This document shows, one piece after another, positions 17,031-28,616 of a DNA stretch of 64,000 nt. This DNA comes from Staphylococcus shinii. Its GTDB lineage: Bacteria > Bacillota > Bacilli > Staphylococcales > Staphylococcaceae. The notes below the pieces were generated by a model. The model did not search any database, was not told the DNA's origin, and saw nothing but the letters and a program-made list of their open reading frames with translations. Positions within the stretch are counted from its first letter, which is position 1, and each line of letters opens with the position of its first letter. The stretch is taken from assembly GCF_017583065.1 (NCBI RefSeq), contig NZ_JAGEVL010000003.1:434001-498000 (forward strand), given 5' to 3'. The translations under genes and the position numbers were made by a program.

Positions 17031-17333
17031 TAAGGATTGGATTTAGGATTTGAAGAAATGAAATCCATACAAAATGCCATTGATATCCCACTAGTGCTAC
17101 ATGGGGCATCAGGTATTTCAAATGAAGACTTATTAAAAGCAATACACTTAGGTCATGCCAAAATTAATTTTAATTCAGAAATCAATATCGCCTGGAGTAA
17201 TCAACTAAGACAAACACTTAACCAAGATAAGTCGTTATTTAATCCACAACAAATTCTAAAACCAAGTAAAATAGCGATGGTAGAAACGATTAAATCTATT
17301 ATTTACAAATGTACGTCTCATAACCGGGTATAA
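17031..17333 (+). pseudogene. Truncated class II tagatose/fructose-bisphosphate aldolase (C-terminal fragment)
   Basis: The frame codes for the last third of a GatY/KbaY/FbaA-type aldolase: IPLVLHGASGIS (zinc-binding His), then AKINFNSEINIAW and a normal C-terminus. The N-terminal catalytic part (about 180 residues) is missing. Together with the deoR fragment 110 nt away and pointing the opposite way, it appears that one deletion removed the front of both genes. It is not expected to be active. Confidence 0.82.
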
Positions 17334-17360
17334 CTAAATATATAGGGAGGTCGATTCAAA

Positions 17361-17750
17361 ATGCCATTAATGAAAATTGATTTAATAAAAGGAAGAGAAA
17401 GAGAAGAAATAAAGAAAATATTAAATATCTCTTATGAAGTTATGCTAGATACATTTAAGGCACCCAAAGGCGACAGGTATCAAATAGTTAATCAACATGA
17501 AGATTATGAAATGCAAATTTTGGATACAGGTTTAGGTGTAGAACGAACAAAGAATGTAATTGTGTTTACAATTATTACAAGACCAAGGACGCAGCAACAA
17601 AAACAAAGTTTCTATAGTGAGTTAACAAATAAGCTTCATGACGACATGGGCATACGTAAAGAAGACATCATGTTTAGTTTGATTGAAAATACAGATGAAG
17701 ATTGGAGTTTCTTTAATGGAGAAGCTCAATTTCTAAATGGTACGCTTTGA
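17361..17750 (+). CDS. Tautomerase-family protein
   Basis: Protein of 129 aa starting MPLMKIDL. Pro1 after Met removal is the catalytic base of the tautomerase superfamily (4-OT, MSAD, MIF). The length equals two fused beta-alpha-beta units, as in the MSAD-like group, with VIVFTIITRPRT in the middle. GGGAGG lies 12 nt before ATG 17361. The substrate is unknown. It stands alone after the aldolase remnant and before a hairpin. Confidence 0.8.
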   Translation: MPLMKIDLIKGREREEIKKILNISYEVMLDTFKAPKGDRYQIVNQHEDYEMQILDTGLGVERTKNVIVFTIITRPRTQQQKQSFYSELTNKLHDDMGIRKEDIMFSLIENTDEDWSFFNGEAQFLNGTL

Positions 17751-17838
17751 GAAAGCAATTATTTAGAATTTTAATAACATTTTCTATCTTCGTCGGAAAA
17801 CTGAAATTTGAAATGGAAAATTCATAAAAACTACTTAC

Positions 17839-17883
17839 TAGGATACTCGTTTCCCTTAATTCTATCGGGGAGTGAGTATCCTA
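17839..17883 (+). terminator. Hairpin after the tautomerase gene
   Basis: TAGGATACTC and GAGTATCCTA form a 10-bp stem with a long loop. It is followed by GTTTATG, a weak T-tail, so efficiency is uncertain. Confidence 0.5.
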
Positions 17884-17950
17884 GTTTATGTTGAATATAA
17901 ACTGCTGATTAAGGCAATTTTAAATATATGTGTTAAATCAATTATACGAT

Positions 17951-18150
17951 TGGTATCAATTGCCTTTATTTATAGTTGAAAACAACTTAGGTACAAAAGA
18001 TGTCCTTGTTCAAACTGACAGCGATGATTATACGATTTAAGATGATTATCATATTGACTATTTAAACTCGCATTTTGTGCAAGCGGGGGAGCTGTTAGAG
18101 GCGGAGTTGATTATCTGGGCCCTATATATAGTTATTGTCATAATAAATAT
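17951..18150 (+). pseudogene. GH1 6-phospho-beta-glucosidase relic
   Basis: Translation from 17951 gives WYQLPLFIVENNLGTKDVL, which contains the GH1 nucleophile motif (LFIVENGLG), then a TAA stop at 18038, then DDYHIDYLNSHF. After a frame change near a G5 run at 18085-18090 it gives GGVDYLGPI, the usual next GH1 segment. So a C-terminal GH1 stretch survives with one stop and one frameshift, and the first 350 or so residues are missing. It differs from the intact bglA of this window (23790-25214), so it is the remnant of another enzyme. Confidence 0.75.
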
Positions 18151-18188
18151 GATATAATTGACTGAATTTTCAAAAAGAGGTGTGTATA

Positions 18189-19271
18189 TTGACTAAAGTT
18201 TTAATTATTGGCGGGGGCGTTAGTGGCCTTCGCTTAGGATCTTTACTTGCAAAAGAAGATATATCTTTTAAAATATTAGAATCGAGAGAAAGAGTAGGTG
18301 GGAGAGTTTTAACGCATAATCAAGATAACAATTATTTTGATTTAGGCCCAACTTGGTTTTGGCCCGATACGGAAAAAACGATTACAAACTTAATAACTGA
18401 GTTAAATATTCCTACTATCGAGCAATATAATGAAGGATTTAGTTTATTAGAATTATCAAAACATCAAACACCGAAATATGTTGAGGCTAATGAACTTAAT
18501 AATAAAAGTAGGAGAATTGTTGGGGGTATTAGTGCATTAGTTAATGTATTAAAAGATAGTATATCACCTAGTAATATTGAATTAAATAAGAAAGTGACAT
18601 CAGTTATTAAAAATAAACACGGCACAATTACAGTGGATACATATGATGAACTTAAAAATAATCGTATAAATTATAATGCAGATATCCTTGTTTTAACACT
18701 ACCTCCTAGGTTACTTTTAGAAACTATAAATTTTAAACCATCTTTACCTGAAAATATACAAATAGATTTACTTAGTAAACCTACGTGGATGGGGGCTCAA
18801 GCTAAAATCGTAGTAACTTTTGATAAGGCATTTTGGAGAGATGAAAATTTATCTGGAAATGTGGTGAGTTGGGCAGGACCACTACGAGAGATATATGATG
18901 CCTCTACCGAACGTGATGAAAGTGCATTATTTGGCTTTTTCAGTTTACCTCCATCAATTCGAAATCAATATGATAAGGAATCTATTCATAATAAAGTAAT
19001 TGACCAACTCGTTAGGTTATTCGGTCCTAAAGCAAAATATTATAATAATATTTTTTACAAAGATTGGTCTCAGGATAAGCACACAGTAACTGAAGGCGAT
19101 AAACTCAATATTGAAAGCTTCCCGAGTTATGGACAACCTCCAAAATATGCTGAAAATATGATTTTTTCTGGTACTGAATATGATGAACAACATGGAGGTC
19201 ACTTAGAAGGTGCACTATCATCTTCAGAAAAAGCATACTATAAGATAAAAAAATTAATGTCTTATAAATAG
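18189..19271 (+). CDS. Flavin-containing amine oxidase family protein
   Basis: FAD enzyme (about 360 aa) of the flavin monoamine oxidase family. The N-terminal dinucleotide motif VLIIGGGVSGLRLGSLLAKE is followed by ERVGGRVLTH and FDLGPTWFWPD, and the C-terminus has FSGTEYDEQHGGHLEGALSS, the FAD-closing motif. The substrate (amine, amino acid or other) is unknown. TTG 18189 is preferred to the in-frame GTG 18180 because AGAGGTG overlaps the GTG and is correctly placed for the TTG. It is shorter than most plant or animal homologues (about 450-500 aa). Confidence 0.82.
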   Translation: MTKVLIIGGGVSGLRLGSLLAKEDISFKILESRERVGGRVLTHNQDNNYFDLGPTWFWPDTEKTITNLITELNIPTIEQYNEGFSLLELSKHQTPKYVEANELNNKSRRIVGGISALVNVLKDSISPSNIELNKKVTSVIKNKHGTITVDTYDELKNNRINYNADILVLTLPPRLLLETINFKPSLPENIQIDLLSKPTWMGAQAKIVVTFDKAFWRDENLSGNVVSWAGPLREIYDASTERDESALFGFFSLPPSIRNQYDKESIHNKVIDQLVRLFGPKAKYYNNIFYKDWSQDKHTVTEGDKLNIESFPSYGQPPKYAENMIFSGTEYDEQHGGHLEGALSSSEKAYYKIKKLMSYK

Positions 19272-19314
19272 TTACTTACATATAAACATTTCTTATTAAT
19301 ACAAAACGTGATTT

Positions 19315-19329
19315 TGAAAATGATTTTCT
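19315..19329. promoter_or_regulatory. Fur-box-like dyad
   Basis: TGAAAATGATTTTCT resembles the 7-1-7 Fur/PerR-type dyad TGATAAT-N-ATTATCA at 11 of 14 half-site positions. It lies 150 nt upstream of the SDR gene. AT-rich DNA makes chance matches likely. Confidence 0.3.
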
Positions 19330-19464
19330 GTTAATAAGTCTTTTGTAATGTATTCTTATGTCAACTTCATAAAGTTATATTTATTATAAATTTAAAACAG
19401 TTTATTTTACTAATTAATATAATTAAGAATATACTAAATTTTATTAGTATAAGGAGGTAATATA

Positions 19465-20202
19465 ATGAATAATGTAAAAGACAAAGTAGTAGTTATAACT
19501 GGGGCGTCTAGTGGTATCGGTGAAGAAACAGCAAGTCTCCTAGCTGAAAATGGAGCTAAACTTGTTTTAGGTGCAAGACGTATCGATAAATTAGAAGAAA
19601 TCCAACAGAAAATTGGTAATAATGTAAGTATACAAAAAACAGATGTGACGAATGCCGACGATGTTAATACATTAATTGAAACAGCGTATAATGATTTTGG
19701 TCGTGTAGATGTTTTAATCAATAATGCTGGCCTTATGCCACAATCTTTCTTAGACAAAAACAAACAAGATGAATGGAATCAAATGATAGATGTTAATATC
19801 AAAGGTGTATTATATGGAATTGGAGCAGCATTACCATACATGAGAAAACAAAATTCAGGTCATATTATTAACTTAGCTTCTGTAGCAGGTCATGCTGTTT
19901 TCCCAGGTAGTGCAGTTTATAGCGGTACAAAATATGCAGTAAGAGCTATAACTGAAGGTTTAAGACAAGAAGAATCAACAGTAGGTTCAAATATTAGAAC
20001 TACCATACTTTCACCAGGAGCTATCGATACTGAATTAACAGATCACATTAGTGATCAAGAAATTAAAAAAGGCGTAGATAAATTATATGAAGATGCAATT
20101 AAACCAGATGCTATTGCAAGAGCAATTAACTATGCAATTAATGAACCTGAGGATGCGTCTGTTAACGAATTTATCATTCGTCCAAGTAGTCAAATTCTAT
20201 AA
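19465..20202 (+). CDS. Short-chain dehydrogenase/reductase
   Basis: Classical SDR (245 aa): cofactor motif GASSGIG at about 13-19, structural NNAG near 89, catalytic Ser in LASVAGH and YSGTK (Tyr/Lys) near 155. The Ala-Arg-Arg after the second strand (LVLGARR) favours NADPH. AGGAGG 8 nt before ATG 19465 gives a strong start. It is a single gene ended by the hairpin at 20276; the substrate is unknown. Similar Staphylococcus proteins are annotated only as SDR oxidoreductases. Confidence 0.88.
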   Translation: MNNVKDKVVVITGASSGIGEETASLLAENGAKLVLGARRIDKLEEIQQKIGNNVSIQKTDVTNADDVNTLIETAYNDFGRVDVLINNAGLMPQSFLDKNKQDEWNQMIDVNIKGVLYGIGAALPYMRKQNSGHIINLASVAGHAVFPGSAVYSGTKYAVRAITEGLRQEESTVGSNIRTTILSPGAIDTELTDHISDQEIKKGVDKLYEDAIKPDAIARAINYAINEPEDASVNEFIIRPSSQIL

Positions 20203-20275
20203 TTCAAAAATAGCACTTTAGTATTGTAATTAAATATATAAACTGCATCCGATTTAAAATTTCGGAATCAGTAAG

Positions 20276-20318
20276 TAGGCTATTAGATTTCATAGTGAAA
20301 TTTAATAGCCTATTTTAT
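20276..20318 (+). terminator. Terminator after the SDR gene
   Basis: TAGGCTATTAGATTTCA pairs with TGAAATTTAATAGCCTA (one bulge, 3-nt loop), followed by TTTTATAG. Confidence 0.75.
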
Positions 20319-20396
20319 AGCTATACACTTTTAAAGGGGAACAGTAAAAACGACATTTAAGACATACCGTATAGCAGTCACTCTAAAATGGTCTTC

Positions 20397-20639
20397 TTAT
20401 ATTAAAAATAATCTTTTAAAAGACTTGCGGAACTTTGCCCATGCATCTTCATCAAGGTAATATTTATCTGCTATTTGGATGATGACCTCTTTTTTCAATA
20501 AATTATTGAAGGTTCTTTTGTGCTTAATATTTAAATCGTCATAAGTTTTAGCATTTTCGGGTGAAGTAGCTTCTGATTTAATCATTTGCTTAGCAACTCT
20601 ATTTTGTTTCCATACAATCGCTTCTGAACCATTAGCCAT
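20397..20639 (-). CDS. Small conserved-looking hypothetical protein
   Basis: Protein of 80 aa, MANGSEAIVWKQNR at the start and rich in Lys, Asp and aromatic residues; no signal peptide or membrane segment. I do not recognise a family. AAGGAG lies 8 nt before ATG 20639, which beats the upstream GTG 20648. It stands alone, convergent with the SDR gene. A real gene is likely because of the good ribosome site and non-repetitive protein-like composition. Confidence 0.55.
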   Translation of the reverse strand: MANGSEAIVWKQNRVAKQMIKSEATSPENAKTYDDLNIKHKRTFNNLLKKEVIIQIADKYYLDEDAWAKFRKSFKRLFLI

Positions 20640-20898
20640 AGGGCACACTCCTTTTTATATAATTATAACATTATATAAATTAATTATCTTGATGTGTGAA
20701 GCGTATTTGGTGTGAATATAAGAATATACATTTCATTAATAATTATTATCAATTATATAACGAAATATACTTTTAATAGGAAGATTATTGTAATCAATAA
20801 TAAGAAGGAAAATATCTGTTTGATACGTCAGCCACTATTATATTGATATTTCCAGTACCCATATGGCAGAATGTATTTACTACCATAAGGGGTGTTAT

Positions 20899-21741
20899 AT
20901 GAAGATAAATAAAATCATAAATAACAATGTGATTAGTGTTATGCAAAATAACCAAGAGAGTGTTGTGATGGGAAAAGGCATTGGTTTCCAAAAACAAGAA
21001 GGAGATATCGTTGAAGAATCAAAGATTGATAAGGTTTTTGATTTAAATAACCAAGAAATATCCGAACGTTTCAAAACGTTATTAATTGAAGTGCCTATTG
21101 AGGTTGTACAAGCAGTTGAGAAGATTATTGAAGTTGCTAAAGTTGAATATCATAAAGATTTGAGTGATACAATTTATGTTGCGCTTACAGATCATATTAA
21201 TTTTGCAATTGAACGGCAACAAGAAGGTATGACGATAAAGAATGGCTTATTATGGGAAATTAAAAAATTCTATCCTACTGAGTATGAGATTGGGATACGT
21301 GCTTTGGACTGGATTGATGAAAGTGCAGAGGTCAAATTACCAGTTGATGAAGCGGCATTCATCGCGATTCATTTACTCAATGCAGAACACAATAACTTAG
21401 CAGACTACAATCAAGTAACTGAAATGGTACGAAATATCTTAAGCTTAGTGAAATATCATTTTAGAATAGACTTCGACGAAGAAAGTTTGACTTACTTTAG
21501 ATTTGTGACACATTTGAAATTTCTAGCCCAACGTATTTATGCTAAAAATTCACTTAATACAAGTGAAATGGAACTTTATGAAATTGTGAAAGAAAAGTAC
21601 AAAGAGGCTTTTAAATGTGTGAAGAAGATTGAATCATTTTTAATGAAAAAATACCAGTATGAAATGACACATGACGAAGCATTATACTTAACGATTCATA
21701 TACAAAGATTAATTTCTAGAAATGAAAGCGTTGACAATTAA
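20899..21741 (+). CDS. licT: BglG-family antiterminator LicT
   Basis: RNA-binding antiterminator (280 aa). The N-terminal 55 residues (MKINKIINNNVISV, then GKGIGFQKQEGD) are the CAT RNA-binding domain. Two PRD domains follow, with regulatory His in DHINFAIER and AFIAIHLLNAE (PRD1/2) and LYLTIHIQRL near the C-terminus. It would bind the RAT site at 21794 and prevent termination ahead of bglP when a beta-glucoside is transported. ATG 20899 is chosen because the CAT domain begins there; an in-frame ATG lies at 20863. Confidence 0.92.
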   Translation: MKINKIINNNVISVMQNNQESVVMGKGIGFQKQEGDIVEESKIDKVFDLNNQEISERFKTLLIEVPIEVVQAVEKIIEVAKVEYHKDLSDTIYVALTDHINFAIERQQEGMTIKNGLLWEIKKFYPTEYEIGIRALDWIDESAEVKLPVDEAAFIAIHLLNAEHNNLADYNQVTEMVRNILSLVKYHFRIDFDEESLTYFRFVTHLKFLAQRIYAKNSLNTSEMELYEIVKEKYKEAFKCVKKIESFLMKKYQYEMTHDEALYLTIHIQRLISRNESVDN

Positions 21742-21793
21742 CGATTGTGTGGTAGATTAATATTAAGAAAACAAAATAAACAATTAATTGTTT

Positions 21794-25214
<3,421 letters not shown>

Positions 25215-25222
25215 ATAGCTAG

Positions 25223-25253
25223 AGAACCAAGTATTTATATTTGGTTCTTTTTA
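25223..25253 (+). terminator. Terminator of the licT-bglPA unit
   Basis: AGAACCAA and TTGGTTCT with a 10-nt loop, followed by TTTTTATTTTTCT. Confidence 0.8.
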
Positions 25254-25484
25254 TTTTTCTATGCGTAATTTAGCTATTTTCATTTTAGAAAACAAAGGCA
25301 TTATGGGTTTTCGATTTCCGAATCATATAAAAAATAACTAAAATCAATTGTTATTTGTATATTTATAAGAATATATAGTTTTAATGTCATATTTACAAAT
25401 AACATATGTAATTAATATCGGCTTAAAATAGTAATGTTAAAGTAGTGAGGAAAGAGTAATATGAATCGTCAGAGGAGGAGTAAT

Positions 25485-27296
25485 ATGAATCAGAAGAAAC
25501 ATCAATCGATTGCTTTCCGTACTGCAGCGAGTTTTGTCTTATTATTTAGTCTTATTGCTACACCAGAAGCAGCACACGCAAGTGGATCAGGGGAAGCTAC
25601 CGATAATGCCAATCCAACAGCCCAACAAGAGAATAATAACAAAATAAAACTTTTAGATAAAAAGCCTAAAGTTGAAGATATCAAAAAGCAAAATAAACCG
25701 AACCGAATTATTACAAATATAAATGGTAATCCACAGTCAGAAATGGGTTTTAGCTGGTATACATCAGATAAATTTGATGATTCTAAAGTATGGGTATCAG
25801 AGTCTAAAAACTTTAAGAATGCCAAAACATTTGATGCAAATGCTCAAAAAGTAGATTCAAAGTACCTTGAAAGAGATAAACATGGAAATATTATTTTTAA
25901 AGATATTGCTAAAAATGATGAAGGTGAGCCAGTAAAAGGTAAAGATGGTAAAGAAAAAGTGAATGGTTATTATACAGATAAACATGCTGGTGGCCCAGAA
26001 TGGATGAGTGGTGACAAGCATGGTAAAACAAACTTAATAACTGAAGATGAGTATACATACAAAGCACAAGCAAAAGACTTAAAACCAAATACAAAGTACT
26101 ACTATAAAGTAGGAAGTGATAATGGTAAGAAGAGCCAAGTTGGACAGTTTAAAACAGCTGGTAAAAAAGGCGATCCATTTAATTTCGTACAATATACAGA
26201 TACGCAAAATGCTTTTTGGAATGAAAATGTAAGAAATGAAGCTGCATTTGGTGCAGATACGTTGAAAAATGCTATTCAAACGGCTGGAGATCCTAGCTTT
26301 GCATTACACACAGGAGACTTTATTGAAACAGCAGAAGTTGAAGATGAATGGAAAGATTTATATAAACAATCGCGTCCATCATTCATGTCATTACCAGTTG
26401 TAGCCACAGCAGGAAATCATGATGAATATGCACTAAATGAAGAAGATGAAAAACTATTAACTAAATTTAATGAACATGTGAACGTACCAAAAGAAAATGA
26501 CGCTGTAAATGGCGGTTCTTACTATTCATTTGATTACAACGGCGCACACATGGTTGTTGCAAATACAAATGACAACAAAAAATCTAAAGACAATCCAGAC
26601 GAAAAAGCGATAGGCAAAAAACAAATGGAATGGATTAAGAAAGATATCAAAAAAGCACGTGATAATGGTTCGAACTGGGTAGTGTTAAACTTACACAAAC
26701 CAATGTATTCTAAGTCTTATCATGCTTTATCAGATAAAGATGTGAAGAAAATTAGAGAAGAGTTAACAAAAGAAATCGATGATTTAGATGTAGATTTAGT
26801 CTTACAAGGTCATGATCATGTATTATCACGTACACATCCACTAGAATATACTTCGACGAAAAACAGTTTCGTAAATGCTAAAAAAGAAGACACTAAACAA
26901 TTTGTTGGCCAAGACAATGTAACATATTATGATAATCCAAAAGGTTCTGTATATGTATTGCCAAATACAGGTGGTACAAAAGAATACGACAGTATCTACG
27001 ACCGTTCTTTAGAACATATTAAAAAAGTGAGACCAGAATTAAGTTGGTTAACTGAAAAAGATTTAGAACACTATAACAGTCTATTTAAATTAGGTAAACA
27101 GCCTCAAGAAACAGATGCCTTTAAAGACAGTCACTCAAATAACCGTGACTCTTCTTCACAAAACTTCTCAGTCTATGAAGTTGAGGGCAATACATTGAAA
27201 GTTAAAATTTATCAATTAAACGGTGACATTAGTAAAGGTGAACAGCGTAATGTTGAACTAGTTGATGAGTTTGGCATTCAAAAAGACAATAAATAA
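25485..27296 (+). CDS. Secreted metallophosphoesterase (purple-acid-phosphatase-like)
   Basis: Exported protein (about 603 aa). A Sec signal peptide is seen: Lys/Arg start, a hydrophobic run of about 15, then an AHAS cleavage region near residue 35. An N-terminal fibronectin/PAP-N-like domain (about 75-210) precedes the calcineurin-like domain with metal motifs FVQYTDTQ, LHTGDFIE, ATAGNHDE, NLHKPMYS and LQGHDHVLSR. It has no sortase or lipid anchor. Two start sites each have a ribosome site: ATG 25461 and ATG 25485, the latter after a perfect AGGAGG. The second is preferred because it gives a normal signal peptide. Probable role: phosphate scavenging outside the cell. Confidence 0.85.
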   Translation: MNQKKHQSIAFRTAASFVLLFSLIATPEAAHASGSGEATDNANPTAQQENNNKIKLLDKKPKVEDIKKQNKPNRIITNINGNPQSEMGFSWYTSDKFDDSKVWVSESKNFKNAKTFDANAQKVDSKYLERDKHGNIIFKDIAKNDEGEPVKGKDGKEKVNGYYTDKHAGGPEWMSGDKHGKTNLITEDEYTYKAQAKDLKPNTKYYYKVGSDNGKKSQVGQFKTAGKKGDPFNFVQYTDTQNAFWNENVRNEAAFGADTLKNAIQTAGDPSFALHTGDFIETAEVEDEWKDLYKQSRPSFMSLPVVATAGNHDEYALNEEDEKLLTKFNEHVNVPKENDAVNGGSYYSFDYNGAHMVVANTNDNKKSKDNPDEKAIGKKQMEWIKKDIKKARDNGSNWVVLNLHKPMYSKSYHALSDKDVKKIREELTKEIDDLDVDLVLQGHDHVLSRTHPLEYTSTKNSFVNAKKEDTKQFVGQDNVTYYDNPKGSVYVLPNTGGTKEYDSIYDRSLEHIKKVRPELSWLTEKDLEHYNSLFKLGKQPQETDAFKDSHSNNRDSSSQNFSVYEVEGNTLKVKIYQLNGDISKGEQRNVELVDEFGIQKDNK

Positions 27297-27304
27297 TTAA
27301 ATCA

Positions 27305-27345
27305 ACGCCTAAGTTAGAGGATAATAATCTAGCTTAGGCCTCTTG
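27305..27345 (+). terminator. Hairpin after the metallophosphoesterase gene
   Basis: GCCTAAG-TTAGA pairs with TCTAGCTTAGGC, followed by CTCTTGATTT. The stem is stable but the T-tail is weak. Confidence 0.55.
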
Positions 27346-27375
27346 ATTTCCCAGGAAATTGAGGATTGATAAATA

Positions 27376-28050
27376 ATGAAACAAGTACTAAGATGCCTAA
27401 CAATAATCTTTTTATCTTGTCTGGTATTATCTGCCTGTAATAATGAAAAAGAAGCAACTCAACAGTCAGGTAAAAATGATAAAGCTACTAAAAGTGCTAA
27501 CCAAGAAACATCATCCGAAGCATCTATATCAGACCAAGATAAAAAAGAAATTAAAGAAGAGGTTTTGTCGTGGCTTGCTAAACATGAGAAAAGTAATAAT
27601 AAGGCAGTATCAAATCGCTATTTCGGTAGTGGAAGCATGTCTGATGGAGATTGGTATGCAGGTACTGAGGATGGGGAAATTCAAGTAAGTGATAGGGGGA
27701 AACCAGGGCCGAAAGCTTTTGATTTACATACTGTAACGGGTGCGGTAACTTACACATCAAATGAAGGGGTAACTGGTATAGATAAAGCTGCCAAGAACTT
27801 ATCAAATATTGAAGGGTATAGTGCTGTTGCTGACATTAATAAACCCGTAACTAAATACCTATTTGCAGATAATGGCAAAGTGTATGAATATGCGTTTACT
27901 GATTCAAAAGATATTACACTATCATCTGGTTTTGCACCTAAAGATTATAATGGAAAAGATCCAAATTTAAACCCAAATCAAATGTTCAAAGTTAGTGATA
28001 ATAAAGCACTTAACGATTTTTATAATAAATTATTGAAGAAATATGAGTAA
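27376..28050 (+). CDS. Lipoprotein of unknown function
   Basis: Predicted lipoprotein (224 aa). A signal peptide with lipobox LSAC places the acylated Cys at 21, followed by a charged, Ser/Thr/Lys-rich linker and a folded domain from about 60 (VLSWLAKHEKSNNKAVSNRY, later GYSAVADINKPVTKYLFADN). I do not recognise a named family; similar lipoproteins occur in Staphylococcus. GAGGA lies before ATG 27376. It is close to the metallophosphoesterase gene but separated by a hairpin. Confidence 0.75.
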   Translation: MKQVLRCLTIIFLSCLVLSACNNEKEATQQSGKNDKATKSANQETSSEASISDQDKKEIKEEVLSWLAKHEKSNNKAVSNRYFGSGSMSDGDWYAGTEDGEIQVSDRGKPGPKAFDLHTVTGAVTYTSNEGVTGIDKAAKNLSNIEGYSAVADINKPVTKYLFADNGKVYEYAFTDSKDITLSSGFAPKDYNGKDPNLNPNQMFKVSDNKALNDFYNKLLKKYE

Positions 28051-28616
28051 ATTATTATAACTTTATTGAAATAGCTTATATCTCTGGCGATAGTAAAAAA
28101 GGTATTGAAGTCTAGGCCAAAGATAATAAAAATCATTACTAATACTGGCAAAGAAACAAATACTCCATTATTAATAAACTTATATGCATGAGCCGGGTCT
28201 TTGATGCTAGTTAGTCATAATAAAAACAAATAATAACGACTAATAAGTATTATAGTAATAGATTTTATAATTGATAAAAAAGAAATCGCAAAATAAATAA
28301 AACTATACTCTTGAAATTGGAAATTATGATACGCCCCCAAATGTTGGACTGAAAATCTAACTTTTAGGGGTGTGTTATTTTGATACTAGCTAAATTAAAG
28401 CGAAACATAAAATTTAAGCAACTAAAAGAAGAAGCAAAAGATTAAATCACTACGAATAATTATAAAATTAATGAAAACCCCACTCATAGTATAAAAAATA
28501 ATTTTAGTCCAAGAAGTTATATAAAAGTTATATTTAAAATAAAAATTGCTTTAATTAAAAACACAAGATAAACTTAAATTTCGTAAACTAATTTATTTTT
28601 ATAAGGAGATATCGAT
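28051..28616. other. Gene-free stretch with decayed fragments
   Basis: Holds (a) a leftward broken reading frame at about 28060-28200 that reads like a membrane-protein fragment (KDPAHAYKFINNGVFVSLPV and a hydrophobic segment) with no start, and (b) an IS3-like end at 28331-28375 with a short following frame. The last 130 nt are AT-rich and lead to the SSS transporter. Confidence 0.4.
28331..28445 (+). mobile_element. Possible IS150/IS3-type insertion sequence end remnant
   Basis: ACGCCCCCAAATGTTGGACT (28331-28350) resembles terminal sequences of IS150-group elements, which carry a C-run, A/T-run and GTTGGAC. It is followed by an imperfect inverted copy (28356-28375) and a short Lys-rich frame (28380-28445) ending in TAA. 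No transposase is left. The palindrome could also be an unrelated hairpin. Confidence 0.3.

Noticed and set aside
14681..17990. Sequence GTTGAAAACAACTTA occurs twice (about 14683 and 17975)
   Set aside because: The second copy lies in the coding part of the GH1 relic (encoding VENNL), so the match with the cst spacer is most likely chance.
20692..20712. cre-like sequence upstream of licT (around GTGAAGCGTATTTG)
   Set aside because: The TG and AARCG parts are out of register by one base compared with the consensus; not counted as a site.
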